Shown in pieces: positions 17,587-27,999 of a DNA stretch of 64,000 nt. The notes beneath the pieces are model-generated. The model was not told where the DNA came from and ran no database searches. It worked only from the letters and a program-made list of their open reading frames with translations. Made by a program: the position numbers and the translations under genes. The stretch's first letter is position 1, and every line of letters starts with the position of its first letter. The stretch covers positions 2,666,001-2,730,000 of the forward strand of contig NZ_CP182236.1 of assembly GCF_048077055.1 (NCBI RefSeq), written 5' to 3'. The DNA comes from Egbenema bharatensis (GTDB taxonomy: Bacteria > Cyanobacteriota > Cyanobacteriia > Elainellales > Elainellaceae).

Positions 17587-18792
17587 TCAGTCAACTGGAG
17601 GCTGGGAAGCAGCAGCAGGTAGAGATTGAGGGAGTCTGACGGTAAAAGTGGTTCCAGACCCAGGTTCACTGTCCACAAAAATTTCTCCCTGGTGAATCTC
17701 AACGCACTTTTTCGCTGCGGCTAGCCCTAACCCTCTGCCCTGAATATCTCCCACGTTGTGGCAACGATAGAACATATCAAACACATGGGGCAGGTTGCTC
17801 GCTGGAATACCAATTCCCCGATCGTGTACCTGAAATTGGATCCAGTCTTCCTGCCAATCCAGCACCAGGTCAATTTCTCTGGTAGTGGGGGAATACTTCA
17901 CCGCATTTGAGAGTAAGTTGGTGAGAATCTGTTGCAGGAGTACGGGATCCACCACAGACTCAGGGGCTTCACTCTGGCAAATCAGTCGGATCGTATGGTG
18001 AGTCAAACTGGGTTGCAGGGTTTCGATCAGGTTCTGACAAAAAAGCTTCAGGTCGGTTGGCACAGGTTGGCAGAAGATAGCGTCTGGATCGTGGTTACTC
18101 ACAAACAGAATCTTATCCAGCAAGTTCAGGAGATGTTCGATCGCTGCATCGATTTTGTTGAAGTATCGATCCTGAGTCACGGCTGAAAGATTTTGATCTT
18201 GATCATTGGTGTATCGCAGTAAGTCTGCGAAGCCGCGAATATGGGTCAGGGGAGTACGAAAATCATGGGAGAGAATCGAAATAAACTCGGATTTCAGGCG
18301 ACTTAGCTCTTTTTCCCGATCCAGTGCCTGCAACGCGCGGGCTTCTGCTGCCTGCAAATTTCGCTTCATGTGCTGTAACTCCAACTGATGCCGAACCCGA
18401 ATCAGCACTTCTTCCACCTGGAAAGGCTTAGAGACATAGTCTGCCCCCCCTGCCTGAAACGCCTTGACTTTGTCGATCACGCCATCAAATGCACTTAAAA
18501 AAATGACGGGAATCTCGCAGGTTTGCTCATTGGCCTTGAGTTGTTCACAAATCTCATAGCCATTGATCTGAGGCATATTAATATCCAGCAGAATTAAGTC
18601 TGGTAGTTCAACCTGAATCGTCCTGAGGGCAGCCGTTCCAGTAATGGCCATGCGTACCTCGTGCCCTTCATGGCGTAACATGGCTGAGAGCAATCGTAAG
18701 TTGGCAGGGGTATCATCAACGATTAAAATGTTACCTGTGATGACCTGATTTGAGGCTTGTTTCATCCCGCTCATGCTATGCATCCCATTCAC
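17587..18792 (-). CDS. Hybrid receiver-histidine kinase
   Basis: 401 residues. A receiver domain (about 20-140, phosphoacceptor Asp in LILLDINMP, Lys in YVSKPF) leads through a coiled-coil linker to HisKA with ILSHDFRTPLTH and then an HATPase domain (N-box LLSNAVKYS, G1 DRGIGIP, G2 GRGLGLA). No input sensor or membrane span is present, so it is a cytoplasmic kinase controlled by phosphorylation of its own receiver. The preceding gene (a single receiver) ends 7 bases before its start, so the two form an operon and probably a phosphorelay. Several ATGs occur in the first 10 codons; the exact start is uncertain. Confidence 0.92.
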   Translation of the reverse strand: MNGMHSMSGMKQASNQVITGNILIVDDTPANLRLLSAMLRHEGHEVRMAITGTAALRTIQVELPDLILLDINMPQINGYEICEQLKANEQTCEIPVIFLSAFDGVIDKVKAFQAGGADYVSKPFQVEEVLIRVRHQLELQHMKRNLQAAEARALQALDREKELSRLKSEFISILSHDFRTPLTHIRGFADLLRYTNDQDQNLSAVTQDRYFNKIDAAIEHLLNLLDKILFVSNHDPDAIFCQPVPTDLKLFCQNLIETLQPSLTHHTIRLICQSEAPESVVDPVLLQQILTNLLSNAVKYSPTTREIDLVLDWQEDWIQFQVHDRGIGIPASNLPHVFDMFYRCHNVGDIQGRGLGLAAAKKCVEIHQGEIFVDSEPGSGTTFTVRLPQSLPAAASQPPVD

Positions 18793-18799
18793 TTTGAGT

Positions 18800-19180
18800 T
18801 TAGGAATTTTGCCAGTTTAATGCGGCAAGCAGCTGTCCGGCGAGTTGCTGGGGCTTAAAGGGCTTGGCAATAAACTCTGCTCCTACTTCACCGAACCAGC
18901 GGCGATCGTCTGGCTTCACTTTGGCCGTCAGGAAAACTATGGGAATTCGCTGGGTTTTGGGATCCGCACGGAGCATTTGAAAGACCATGATGCCACTCAT
19001 ATCGGGCAACATCATATCCAGCAAAATCGCATCGGGTTGTTTCAGAGCGGCGATCGCCAATCCTTCCCGGCCTGAACCTGCAACCGTCACCGCCATTTCA
19101 GGTTGTGATTCTAGACTGACTTTAGCGACTTCACAAATATCTGCGTCATCGTCAATGACCAGGATGTGCTTCGGCATCAT
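18800..19180 (-). CDS. Single-domain response regulator
   Basis: 126 residues, a receiver domain with no output: the acidic pocket is VIDDDADI, the phosphoacceptor is in AILLDMMLPD, the Thr is in VFLTAKV and the conserved Lys is in FIAKPFKP. It is a CheY-like, cytoplasmic protein. The adjacent downstream hybrid kinase (7-base gap) is its probable partner, and the 949-residue multi-domain regulator starts 2.9 kb upstream on the same strand, with 37 bases between its stop and this gene. The three may be one transcription unit. Confidence 0.93.
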   Translation of the reverse strand: MMPKHILVIDDDADICEVAKVSLESQPEMAVTVAGSGREGLAIAALKQPDAILLDMMLPDMSGIMVFQMLRADPKTQRIPIVFLTAKVKPDDRRWFGEVGAEFIAKPFKPQQLAGQLLAALNWQNS

Positions 19181-19217
19181 GACTTATGCAATAAATAAAA
19201 AATAAATAAATAAGGAC

Positions 19218-22067
19218 TCAACCCATAATCAAAGGTATGAATCCGGGGGCAACCCCGACTGTGATTCCACCCCAGGGGGCGAGAACGTCCCCCAAGAGAT
19301 TCAATAGGATTCCCGGGCAGGGCTGCCGCAAACGCTGCATGACCACAGAAGTAGGACAGGGTACCAGTAGATAATCAAATAATAAGTCAGCCTGATTTTT
19401 TTCAACCGTATCCGATTGACTGAGCAGCAAAATAATTCGCATCTGGTGTCGCTGCTTTGTTCCCAACCGTTTAACGAGGTCTCGCCAGGATAAATCGGTG
19501 AGGTTATCTGATAGTAAAATCGCGGATGCCTGAAAGGGAGAACGTCTGGCTCGAAAACGTTTGATGGCATCTTTGCCCTGCTTGAACCAGCAAGTGTGGT
19601 AGCCTCTGGTGTCCAGGGCCCGCATCAGGGTTTGAGCAAAATTGTCTTCATCTTCAGGGTAAATCAACGCGACATCCACTGTTGAGGCTTCCAGGGAGGG
19701 TTGCCAGCGCGTCGAGAAAATGCGATCTCTCCCAGCCACCTTCGCCCGGTAAAGTGCCGTGTCCGCTGCACGATACAGCATTTGAACGGTAATGCCATCC
19801 TGGGGGTACTGGGACACCCCCGCACTGAAGCTCGTGGTCAGGACTGTTTCCTGGTTCGATGTCAGGGGAGTCGATCGCCACTCCTCCAGGATTTCGGCTA
19901 ATCGCTCTGTGCCATCGCCCCAGGTAATGCCGTACATGCCCACGACAAACTCTTCTCCTCCCCACCGGGCCACCACATCCCCCGCCCGAAATTTCTGTTT
20001 CAAAAACTGCCCAAACTGGCGCAACACTCGATCGCCCTGCATATGACCGTATTGATCATTCACCCGCTTGAAGTGATCCAGATCCAGCACTGCAAAGCAA
20101 ACGGGCTGCTGGGAACGTTGGGCAATCCGCAGCAGTTGATTTAACCCCTGAATGGACTGTTGCCGATTGGAGAGATCCGTCAAAGCATCCACCTGGGAGG
20201 CACTTCTGAGGAGCCGACTGCGGCGAATCCGGTTCGTCACCTGCACTACAACGGATTCCAGGGGGGTGGTGGCAGTAACATAATCGTCAGCTCCGGCTGC
20301 AAAAATGTCATGGAGGATTCCAGGTATGACTGCTTGAATCAGGACAACCACCGGGAGCCAGTTCCAGTACGGATCTTGTCGGATCGCCTGACAGAGTTGG
20401 AGTCCGTTAACGTCGGGAACCTGCATTTCCAGCAGCAACAGGTCAGGATGAACCGCCCTGATGGTTTCCCAAATTTGAGTGAAATCATTGAGTTCAGTAA
20501 TTTGCAGACTGGGGGATAGGGAGGTTCGCATCTGCCGTGTGGTCTTTACCTGCCCTACGACCAGCACCTTGGCCGTTCCCCAATGGAGTTCTTGCCAGAT
20601 TTGCGTAATCGACTGGAGAATCTGGGGCAGTGGTGTGGTTTTAGATAAAAACAGCTTGGCGTTGATCTGGACTGCCATTAATCGATCGCCATAGTCCTCT
20701 TCCCTGGACAGGACAACGATCGGGGTTGAGGGCGCAAAATCCTGGAGATCCGCCATCAGGGGCGATCGGCTGGCAGGGTCTTTCAGAAAATCCAGATCGA
20801 GCAAAATGAGATTTGGTTCAGTGTGTTGAAGCTGCGTGCGGAGCTGGGCCAGATCGGCAATATGGATCACTTGAATATTCCAGGAAGCGGCTTCAAGTTC
20901 CAACTCGCGGCTGAGAGCTGGATCTCGATCGATGACCAGCAGAATGGGTTGGGGTTGGGCAGAAAGGGTTGGAGCAGCCTGCACTTCTGCCGAGGTTTCC
21001 ACACGCTGATTGGGTTGCTGCTGAATCACCTGCCGCAGATCGGATACTAACTGTTCCAGCGGTTTGTTGATCGATTGCCGATGCTGGGCTGCACTGGACT
21101 CCACCTGAGGCAGGTACGACTCTAACAGCGTTTCAATTTGCCGGGCCAGGTGCGAGCCTTCATCCAGCCCAAAGGTGCCCAGCCCTCCTGCTAGCTTATG
21201 GGCATTTTCGATCGCCTTCTGATGCAGCGTGGCATCCAGACTCCGGGTTTTGAGAGCCTGTACCGCTTTGTCCAGCACCGTCAGCCGTTCCAGACAGGCT
21301 CCTTTTTTGCGTTCCCAAATTTGGGCAACCGTGGCATCCAGGCGATCGGGGGGCACGTTCGCTGGGGCAGGGGCAGGATTGCTCTTTTCTAAAAAGGATG
21401 GATTCAGTCGATATCCCTGACCGTACAGGGTTTCTAGCAAATCCCCTGCTCCAACACGCCGCAGTTCTTTGCGAATATTCTTAATGTGGGACTTGACTGT
21501 ATCTTCGACGGGAGCTTCCTCATCAAACGACCAGAGATGCTCGACGATCGCCCGCCGACTGAATACTCGATGGGGACTCCGCAAGAAGAGTTCCAGCAGG
21601 AGATACTCTTTCCGGCTGAATTGGAGTGATGCGCCGTTGTAGGCGACATTGCGTGTGTTGGGATCAAGCTGTAAACCGCCATACTCCAGCACTGAAGATA
21701 GTACCGTACTGCCTCGACGCAGCAAGGCCCGAACGCGCGCAATGAGTTCCTGACTGTTGAACGGCTTGATCACATAATCATCGGCTCCACCGTCTAAACC
21801 CATCAACTTATCGGTGGTGGTATCGCGCACTGTTAGCAGCATCACCAGTACGGGATTATTACGTTCTCGTAACCGCCGACAAAAGCTAATGCCATCCAGC
21901 CGGGGCAGCATGATATCCAGCAGGATCAAATCATAGGGAAAAGCTTCTACCAGTTCCCATCCCGATTCCCCATCCGTTGCCACATCAACTACATAGTTTT
22001 GCCCCACCAGAACAGCCGTCAACAGCTCTACGATGCTCTCATCATCTTCTACTAACAGAATTCTCAT
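19218..22067 (-). CDS. OmpR-type regulator fused to HPt, receiver-like and GGDEF domains
   Basis: 949 residues. Order: receiver (1-120, Asp in LILLDIMLP, Lys in YVIKPF); OmpR/PhoB winged helix (about 130-225, ending LYGQGYRLNP); HPt domain (about 250-330, with ENAHKLAGGLGTFGL carrying the phospho-His); a receiver-like domain with LILLDLDF; a second one in which the acceptor is Glu (LLLLEMQVP); GGDEF (about 640-800, with GGEEF); and a C-terminal degenerate receiver. It could bind DNA and make cyclic di-GMP from one polypeptide, and the HPt would let it take part in a phosphorelay with the neighbouring kinase. The last 30 residues are hydrophobic and Gly/Pro-rich, unlike the family. Confidence 0.92.
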   Translation of the reverse strand: MRILLVEDDESIVELLTAVLVGQNYVVDVATDGESGWELVEAFPYDLILLDIMLPRLDGISFCRRLRERNNPVLVMLLTVRDTTTDKLMGLDGGADDYVIKPFNSQELIARVRALLRRGSTVLSSVLEYGGLQLDPNTRNVAYNGASLQFSRKEYLLLELFLRSPHRVFSRRAIVEHLWSFDEEAPVEDTVKSHIKNIRKELRRVGAGDLLETLYGQGYRLNPSFLEKSNPAPAPANVPPDRLDATVAQIWERKKGACLERLTVLDKAVQALKTRSLDATLHQKAIENAHKLAGGLGTFGLDEGSHLARQIETLLESYLPQVESSAAQHRQSINKPLEQLVSDLRQVIQQQPNQRVETSAEVQAAPTLSAQPQPILLVIDRDPALSRELELEAASWNIQVIHIADLAQLRTQLQHTEPNLILLDLDFLKDPASRSPLMADLQDFAPSTPIVVLSREEDYGDRLMAVQINAKLFLSKTTPLPQILQSITQIWQELHWGTAKVLVVGQVKTTRQMRTSLSPSLQITELNDFTQIWETIRAVHPDLLLLEMQVPDVNGLQLCQAIRQDPYWNWLPVVVLIQAVIPGILHDIFAAGADDYVTATTPLESVVVQVTNRIRRSRLLRSASQVDALTDLSNRQQSIQGLNQLLRIAQRSQQPVCFAVLDLDHFKRVNDQYGHMQGDRVLRQFGQFLKQKFRAGDVVARWGGEEFVVGMYGITWGDGTERLAEILEEWRSTPLTSNQETVLTTSFSAGVSQYPQDGITVQMLYRAADTALYRAKVAGRDRIFSTRWQPSLEASTVDVALIYPEDEDNFAQTLMRALDTRGYHTCWFKQGKDAIKRFRARRSPFQASAILLSDNLTDLSWRDLVKRLGTKQRHQMRIILLLSQSDTVEKNQADLLFDYLLVPCPTSVVMQRLRQPCPGILLNLLGDVLAPWGGITVGVAPGFIPLIMG

Positions 22068-22926
22068 AAAAATATATACAGGGAGAGGTGTTTCACCTCC
22101 AAGGGCAACACCAAGGATCTAAGGAGTGGACTGAAACAAATACGACTTTGTTCACAGTAGCGAGACTCTCTACACGGCTGGCTACAGGGAGGTAGGCCGA
22201 GGAAAACAGGAAAGCAGTCTGGAAAATATTTAGCAAAATTTAGGAGAGGCAGAACAAGCACGCGCATCAAACCTCAGATCGATGGGCAAACTCTTCTGGC
22301 CAACCTGGAAACAGCAATAAGCAACAGCTGATTTGGAATATTTGTACTAAAAATATTCGCCCCAGAAAAGCCTGTACTAACATTAGGCGTTCAATGACTT
22401 CTATGCTCAAATGCTTGAACATGGATATACAGTCCATAAACCACCTGACTATTGGGGAAGTATTGGAAAATCAAACACCTTAACCAATCCAGTATCCCTA
22501 CGTTGAAAGTACCGCTCGGAAATCTACCTTAGGGAGTTTAGAAAAGTAGCGTACTTAATAGTACAGAGTAAAAGTGCAAAAGTAGAGGAATGTTCTTGTT
22601 TGAACCCAGCAATCGGTCAACCTTAAGTATTAATTACCATATCTAGTATATTTTGGCTCAGGGATTAAACCGTAAATTCACTGAGATTGAATTCGGTCTA
22701 TTTGGTTAGGGTTGTTTGGTCTCGTTGTTTGCCCCAGTTTCTATCAACCCAGTGAGGTTGTGAGACCGATTTCGGTTTTCAATACTCAACTTTTCCACCT
22801 TTTCTGCTTATTTTAAGTAAAGTAACAAATAACAAATAACAGGCAATAGAGTAGCAAATCATTTTGGATTCGTCTGTTTCTTTTTGACTGTCCGGTGTAA
22901 AAAGAGTCCCGGAGGATGTGAATATC
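22068..22926. other. AT-rich intergenic region
   Basis: About 850 bases between divergent genes. Short frames here lack ribosome sites and familiar composition. It should hold the promoters for the regulator on the minus strand and the small plus-strand gene that starts near 22918. I could not fix either promoter. Confidence 0.4.
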
Positions 22927-23310
22927 TTGGCTTCATTGGTAGATAGAGAAATAGAGGTGCTGTTGATTGATGAGGCACTGATTTCACCGTTCAAGTTTTG
23001 GCATGATGGTCAGGTTCAGCAGGGAATGCAGTTTCGCATGCGATTGTTTGGCCAGTTTCGCTGTTTCGATCGCCACGATCGCCAGCAGGCATTTGATCTA
23101 TCTACCCGTTTTGTTGATGCGGGAGTAGACGTAATCATGACCACCACTGGTTCACGATATACGCTGTGGGTCAGTCTGCATGCTTCCCAGTCAGCCAGGC
23201 AACGATTTCTTCAAACTGAAATCGATCGACCCACTGAGTTAGAGTTTGGGCGAGCAGGGAGTGGCTGGGAGGAAGTTGCTCGATTAGAGTCAGGCATTGG
23301 CTGGAATTGA
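22918..23310 (+). CDS. Small conserved hypothetical protein, overlaps kinase 3' end
   Basis: 130 residues from GTG at 22918, or slightly shorter from TTG at 22927. GGAGG at 22911-22915 is too close to the GTG but well placed for the TTG. The sequence IDEALISPFKFWHDG, MRLFGQFRCFDRHDR and TTTGSRYTLWVSLH is regular alpha/beta protein and resembles small cyanobacterial hypotheticals I have seen. Its last 46 codons overlap the 3' end of the kinase gene on the other strand, so the tail may be an accident of a lost stop. Confidence 0.6.
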   Translation: MNILASLVDREIEVLLIDEALISPFKFWHDGQVQQGMQFRMRLFGQFRCFDRHDRQQAFDLSTRFVDAGVDVIMTTTGSRYTLWVSLHASQSARQRFLQTEIDRPTELEFGRAGSGWEEVARLESGIGWN

Positions 23311-26300
23311 GGCGAAGGGTCGCCTGATGAAAATCTGCTCGCCATTCCTCAGGCAAGGTTTGGGGCGCGTCCAACGCTATAGATGAGGTCGGTGAGTCCA
23401 GGTCTATGAGGGACTGTAAAGCACTACTTGGTGCAGCGGAAAGCGAAGATGCTGGAGGCTGAATGGCCCTGGATTGAAGTGGTTCATGAAGTGGTTCATT
23501 CTGATGGGCAGGGTCAAGCGGATGGAGATGGGTTGAATGAAAATGGGGAGATGCAAGATTGAACGGCAGGATGACAGTGAAGCATGAGCCTTGCCCCACC
23601 TGGCTTTGAACCATAATATCTCCTCCCATCACCTGCACAAACTGCCGACTGATGGCCAGCCCCAGGCCCGTGCCCTGATGCAGCGATCGCCCTGATTCCG
23701 TTTGGGCAAAGGCATCAAACAGACAATCGATTTCGTGGGCAGCAATTCCCATGCCCGTATCTTCAACTTCAATCTGAAGCAAGGAATCAACCCCGGTTTC
23801 ATCGCGGCTGCAACGGGCCCGCAGGGCAACCCATCCCCCTGGGGTAAATTTGATGGCGTTATCCAACAGATTAATCAAAACCTGGTGTAGTTTATCTTGA
23901 TCGGTGTGGATGTATTGCGGTAAGTCGATCGCCCAGTCGATGATCAACTCCAGCCCTTTAGACTTGGCTTTGAGCCTGAATAACGCCTCCATGTTTTTGA
24001 GAATTTGATGCAAATCAAAGGGGGTTGAATGGCAGTGGAGTTCCCCCGCTTCAATTTTGGACATTTCCAAAACAGAGTTAATCAGGTTGAGCAGATGGGT
24101 GCCGCTATAGCGAATGATATTGAGATACTCCTGATGGTCGTCACTCAGGGACGCTTCCTTCGCAATGACTTCAGCAAATCCCAGGATGCTGGTCAGCGGG
24201 GTTCGCAGTTCATGGCTCATCATCGACAAAAATCCACTTTTAGTTCGGCTGGCAGCTTCAGCCGCTTCCTTGGCCGGGCCAGTTGTTCCTGCGCTCGTTT
24301 ACGCTCCGTGATGTCTACCCCTACGGATAGAATCTCGACCAGCTCGCCGCGATCGTTATAAATGGGCTTATCTGACCACTGTACCCAGACCCGTTCTCCA
24401 TTGCACCGAATGTTCTCGTTTTCTGACAGAGGATAGTTGATCGGATCCTGGCATAACTTTGCAATCAGCAGTCGCAAATTTCGACCTGTCGATTCTATTT
24501 TCGGTACGATCGTACCTACAAGATTACGGTTAATAATTTCTGGTTCACTGTATCCGAAGAATTGTTGTCCGTATTCATTCAGGAATGTAATTCGTCCAGA
24601 CGTATCAAATCTTAAAATGATGGAACTAGCAAGTTCTACTAAATCACGATACTTTCTCTCACTATGTTCCAGTGCTTCGGCTGCTTGCTTGCGTTCAGTA
24701 ACATCGATCGCCGTTCCCAGTAGCAGTTTGGGTTGACCATCCGGAGTACGTTCAAACACGGTATCCAGACTGCGTAGCCATCGCCATTCCCCATTCTTCC
24801 CAAGCATCCGATATTCAAACTCAAACACCTCACCGTCTGCCATTGCCATGATATACGGAATGTTTTGACCAAACCTAGCACTATCATCGGGGTGCATCAG
24901 GGTTTCAATCAGCCTGGACTGAATGGCTTGAACCTCCTCAGCGGTATATCCTAAAACCTGCTCAATGCGGCGATTGACGTACACATTACGACTCTGATGA
25001 ATATCGTACAGGTAGAACAGGTTCGGGCTGGCATCGGTGATGCTTTGAATGAAGCGTTGACTCTCGCGTAACTCTTCTTCAATGCGTTTTCGTTCAGTAA
25101 TGTCTAATAGAATTCCGATCGCCCCAGTGACTTTTCCTTCTTGATCGCAGAGACTTTGTCCCCGCTCAGTTAACCAGCGCACAGAGCCATCCTGATGCAC
25201 GATGCGAAAGTCAAATTGAAAATAACACTCTTTGCTGAGCGATCGTTCCACTTCCTGCTGCACTTTCTCCAGATCGTCAGGATGAATGGCGCGTAACCAG
25301 TTCTCATAGCTGGGAGCCACCTGGTTTTTGTCATAGCCTAAGAGTTGAAAACACTGATCTGACCATGCGACAGCACCATCTGCCAGGGAGAATTCCCAGG
25401 TGCCTGCTTTTGCCGTTTCAAGAGCCAGGGAGAGATGCTGCTGGCTGACGCGCAGTTCTTCTTCAGCTCGTTTGCGATCGGTGATGTCTTCAGAAATGCC
25501 GATAAACCGCAGTAGTTCACCGTCTGGAGCATAAATAGGGTCTAAACTGGCTCTGATCCAGCGAATTGATCCATCCGATCGCAGCAGGCGATATTCTCGG
25601 ACGACGGGTTGTCCCTGAAATTGCTGAGTGAGCGATTGAGTCAGGAGGGGGCGATCGTCTGGGTGAATGGATTCCATCCAGGAGGTGGGATCAGCATACA
25701 GACTTTCGCAAGTCCGCTGCCAGATTTGTTCATAGGCCGGACTAACATAAAGGAATGTTCCGGTTTTAGCACAGCGAATTATAAAGACCTGGCTGACCGT
25801 TTCCGCAATTTCTCGAAACCGTTCTTCACTTTCCTGGAGGGCAATTTCTACTTGCTTACGTTGGGTAATATCTGTATCAACTGCGGTCAAGATCCAACAG
25901 TTTTGTGTTTTCTCATAGTGGGAAGAACCCTGGGAAGCAATCCAGCGCAGGCTGCCATCCTTGTGCCAAAATCGGTATTCGACTTCCACCGATCGCTCTG
26001 CAAAAATGTCATCAAACAGAGGCAGAATCACCGATGTTTGATCGTCTGCATGAACACGCGACCACCAGATACCCGTCATCATTTCCTCGGCGGTGTAGCC
26101 AAACACGAGTTCGCAACCCGGCGAATAGTAATTGTATTCCCAGGTGCGATTGGCAAACACTCGCACACTCACGATCGAGGGATTGGCACTATTGAGAACG
26201 TCACTTAATCTTGACTCAGACGCTCTCAGGGCTAACTCAAGCTGTTTCCGCTCCGTGATGTCTCGAACAATAATTAAAACTTCATCCTCACCACTCACTG

Positions 26301-26916
26301 TAATTTGGGCTTCCTGATAGTGCAATTCACCATCAAATTCCAATTGATATTCGTAAGTTTGGGTTTGCTGGGTTTGCAATGCCCGTTCCACATAGTGCAT
26401 TCGCTCCTGCACAAAGTCAGACGGCATGACTTCAAAAATCGTTTTGCCAGGCAAATCCGGCGCGGGGGTAAAACTTTTAAAAGACCTGGCGGGAACGAAA
26501 TCCAGATAGGTGCCATCTCGCCTTATCCGAATCAGCAAATTCGGGAAAACCTCCCACAGCAGTTGGTTCGATTGTTCCACGCAATGCAGAACCCGTTTTA
26601 AGGACAGACGGGCGGAATCGGGCAGGAAGGGAAGATAGGCTGTCTTGGCGTTCAGTTGAGAACTGGGTGGGGGGGAAGGGGCCGATTCGGGTAATTCGAT
26701 CGCCGGGGGAGACATGACTGCGGCAAGGGTTGTTTCCGTCAAAGACAGACCCTTGGCGATCGTATGGATTAGATGGTGCGCTGTGAACATTCCCACCCAA
26801 CGCTGCTGATCAACCACGAGGGCAAAGCTAGACTGGGATTGATCCAGTTGAACGATCGCATCCTGCACCGTTGTCTGGGGGGTAAGAATCACTAAAACGG
26901 GCTGTACAACTGACAT
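23171..26916 (-). pseudogene. CBS-6xPAS sensor histidine kinase split by a frameshift
   Basis: The first part (26916 to 24220, 898 residues) has an N-terminal CBS-like region (1-75) and six PAS domains, most ending in a DITERK or DVTERK PAC signature. It ends abnormally after ERKRAQEQLARP. The second part (24229 to 23171) starts inside the kinase core with MSHELRTPLTSILGF, then N-box LLDNAIKFTP and G-box GTGLGLAISR. One extra base in the GGCCGGGCC run at 24271-24280 would join them as AKEAAEAASRTKSGFLSMMSHELR, the expected linker, into a protein of about 1,250 residues. As read, the sensor and kinase are separated. It is either a recent mutation or an assembly error. No membrane span is seen. 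Confidence 0.9.
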
Positions 26917-27008
26917 AGCCGATTACGTTAAGCAGTTTCAATATGGCTTCAGATAAAAGTAAACTGAGCCACCTTTAATTTTGGTCTATTTTTTTTGGCT
27001 CTACTGTT

Positions 27009-27962
27009 TTATTTATCCCTTAATGATTGAAGTTTCTGCCATCCCTGCCCCTGATATCCATAGTGAAATCGATCGGGGTGGAAAATTTCCGCCAGGATTT
27101 CTAAGGAATCCACCAATCGCGGCCCCGGACGGTTGAAGTAATGATTGCCATCGGTAATATAAACCTGTCCGGTTTTGACGGCTGACAGGCTCGACCATTG
27201 CGGCTGTTGCGCCAGTAATTCTAGATCTTCTTGAGTTCGATCGAGGCCAAACCCACAGGGCATCAGGATGATCAGCTCTGGATCTACCGCTACCAACTCT
27301 TCCCACTGCAACCAGGGAGAATGCTGGCCGATCGTGCCAAACAAAGATTTGCCTCCAGCCCGTTGGACTAACTCTGGAATCCAGTTTCCTGCCGCCATCA
27401 GGGGATCTGCCCATTCAATACAGGCAACCGTGGGGCGATCGGCTACGGGAATTTTCTCCGTGATCTGGGTGCAGCACTCCACGCGCTGCTGTAATCGGGC
27501 GATCGGTTCATCCGTTGCCACCCCAAGGGTCTGCCCGACCCGGCGAATATCCTGCCAAACCTCGGCCAGGGTGTTGGGCTGAAGGGAAATAATTTTGGGG
27601 TGCGTCTGGGTGAGCTGATCAACCGCCTGTTCCACATCAGACAGACTGACGGCGCAGACTTCGCACTGGGCCTGCGTCAAAATGTGGGTCGGTCGCAGTT
27701 GTTCCAGCACATCGGTCTGAATTTGATAAACGCTCAACGCGGTTTGCAGTAGCTCGGTGACGCGATCGTGAATTTCAGCACTGGTTCCCTCTGGATTGAA
27801 CTTAGGGGCAGTACAAACTGGGAGCGACTGCACCGAAACAGGATAATCACATTCATGGGATCGTCCAACCAGGCGTTCAACCAGCCCCAGACAATCCACA
27901 ATTTCCGTTGCGCTGGGAATCAAGGACAGAATCCGCAAGTCGGCAGTTTGGTTCTGAGTCAT
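27009..27962 (-). CDS. BtuF-like cobalamin/metal-chelate binding protein
   Basis: 317 residues. It has the bilobal fold of ABC substrate-binding proteins of the vitamin B12/siderophore type: ILSLIPSATEIVDCLGLVERLVG at the N-terminus, HILTQAQCEVCAVS in the first lobe, and PELIILMPCGFG and YFNRPGPRLVDSLEILAE in the second. No signal peptide is present, which is common in the cytoplasm-predicted subgroup of this family and argues against a periplasmic role. GGGAGAG precedes the ATG. The MgtE gene ends 37 bases upstream on the same strand, so they may be co-transcribed. No B12 ABC permease is nearby. Confidence 0.85.
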   Translation of the reverse strand: MTQNQTADLRILSLIPSATEIVDCLGLVERLVGRSHECDYPVSVQSLPVCTAPKFNPEGTSAEIHDRVTELLQTALSVYQIQTDVLEQLRPTHILTQAQCEVCAVSLSDVEQAVDQLTQTHPKIISLQPNTLAEVWQDIRRVGQTLGVATDEPIARLQQRVECCTQITEKIPVADRPTVACIEWADPLMAAGNWIPELVQRAGGKSLFGTIGQHSPWLQWEELVAVDPELIILMPCGFGLDRTQEDLELLAQQPQWSSLSAVKTGQVYITDGNHYFNRPGPRLVDSLEILAEIFHPDRFHYGYQGQGWQKLQSLRDK

Positions 27963-27999
27963 GATGTCTCTCCCGAAGTCCCTATCCCCTCCAGCTTAT

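Noticed and set aside
25609..26208. 199-codon plus-strand frame
   Set aside because: Antisense to the PAS repeats of the split kinase.
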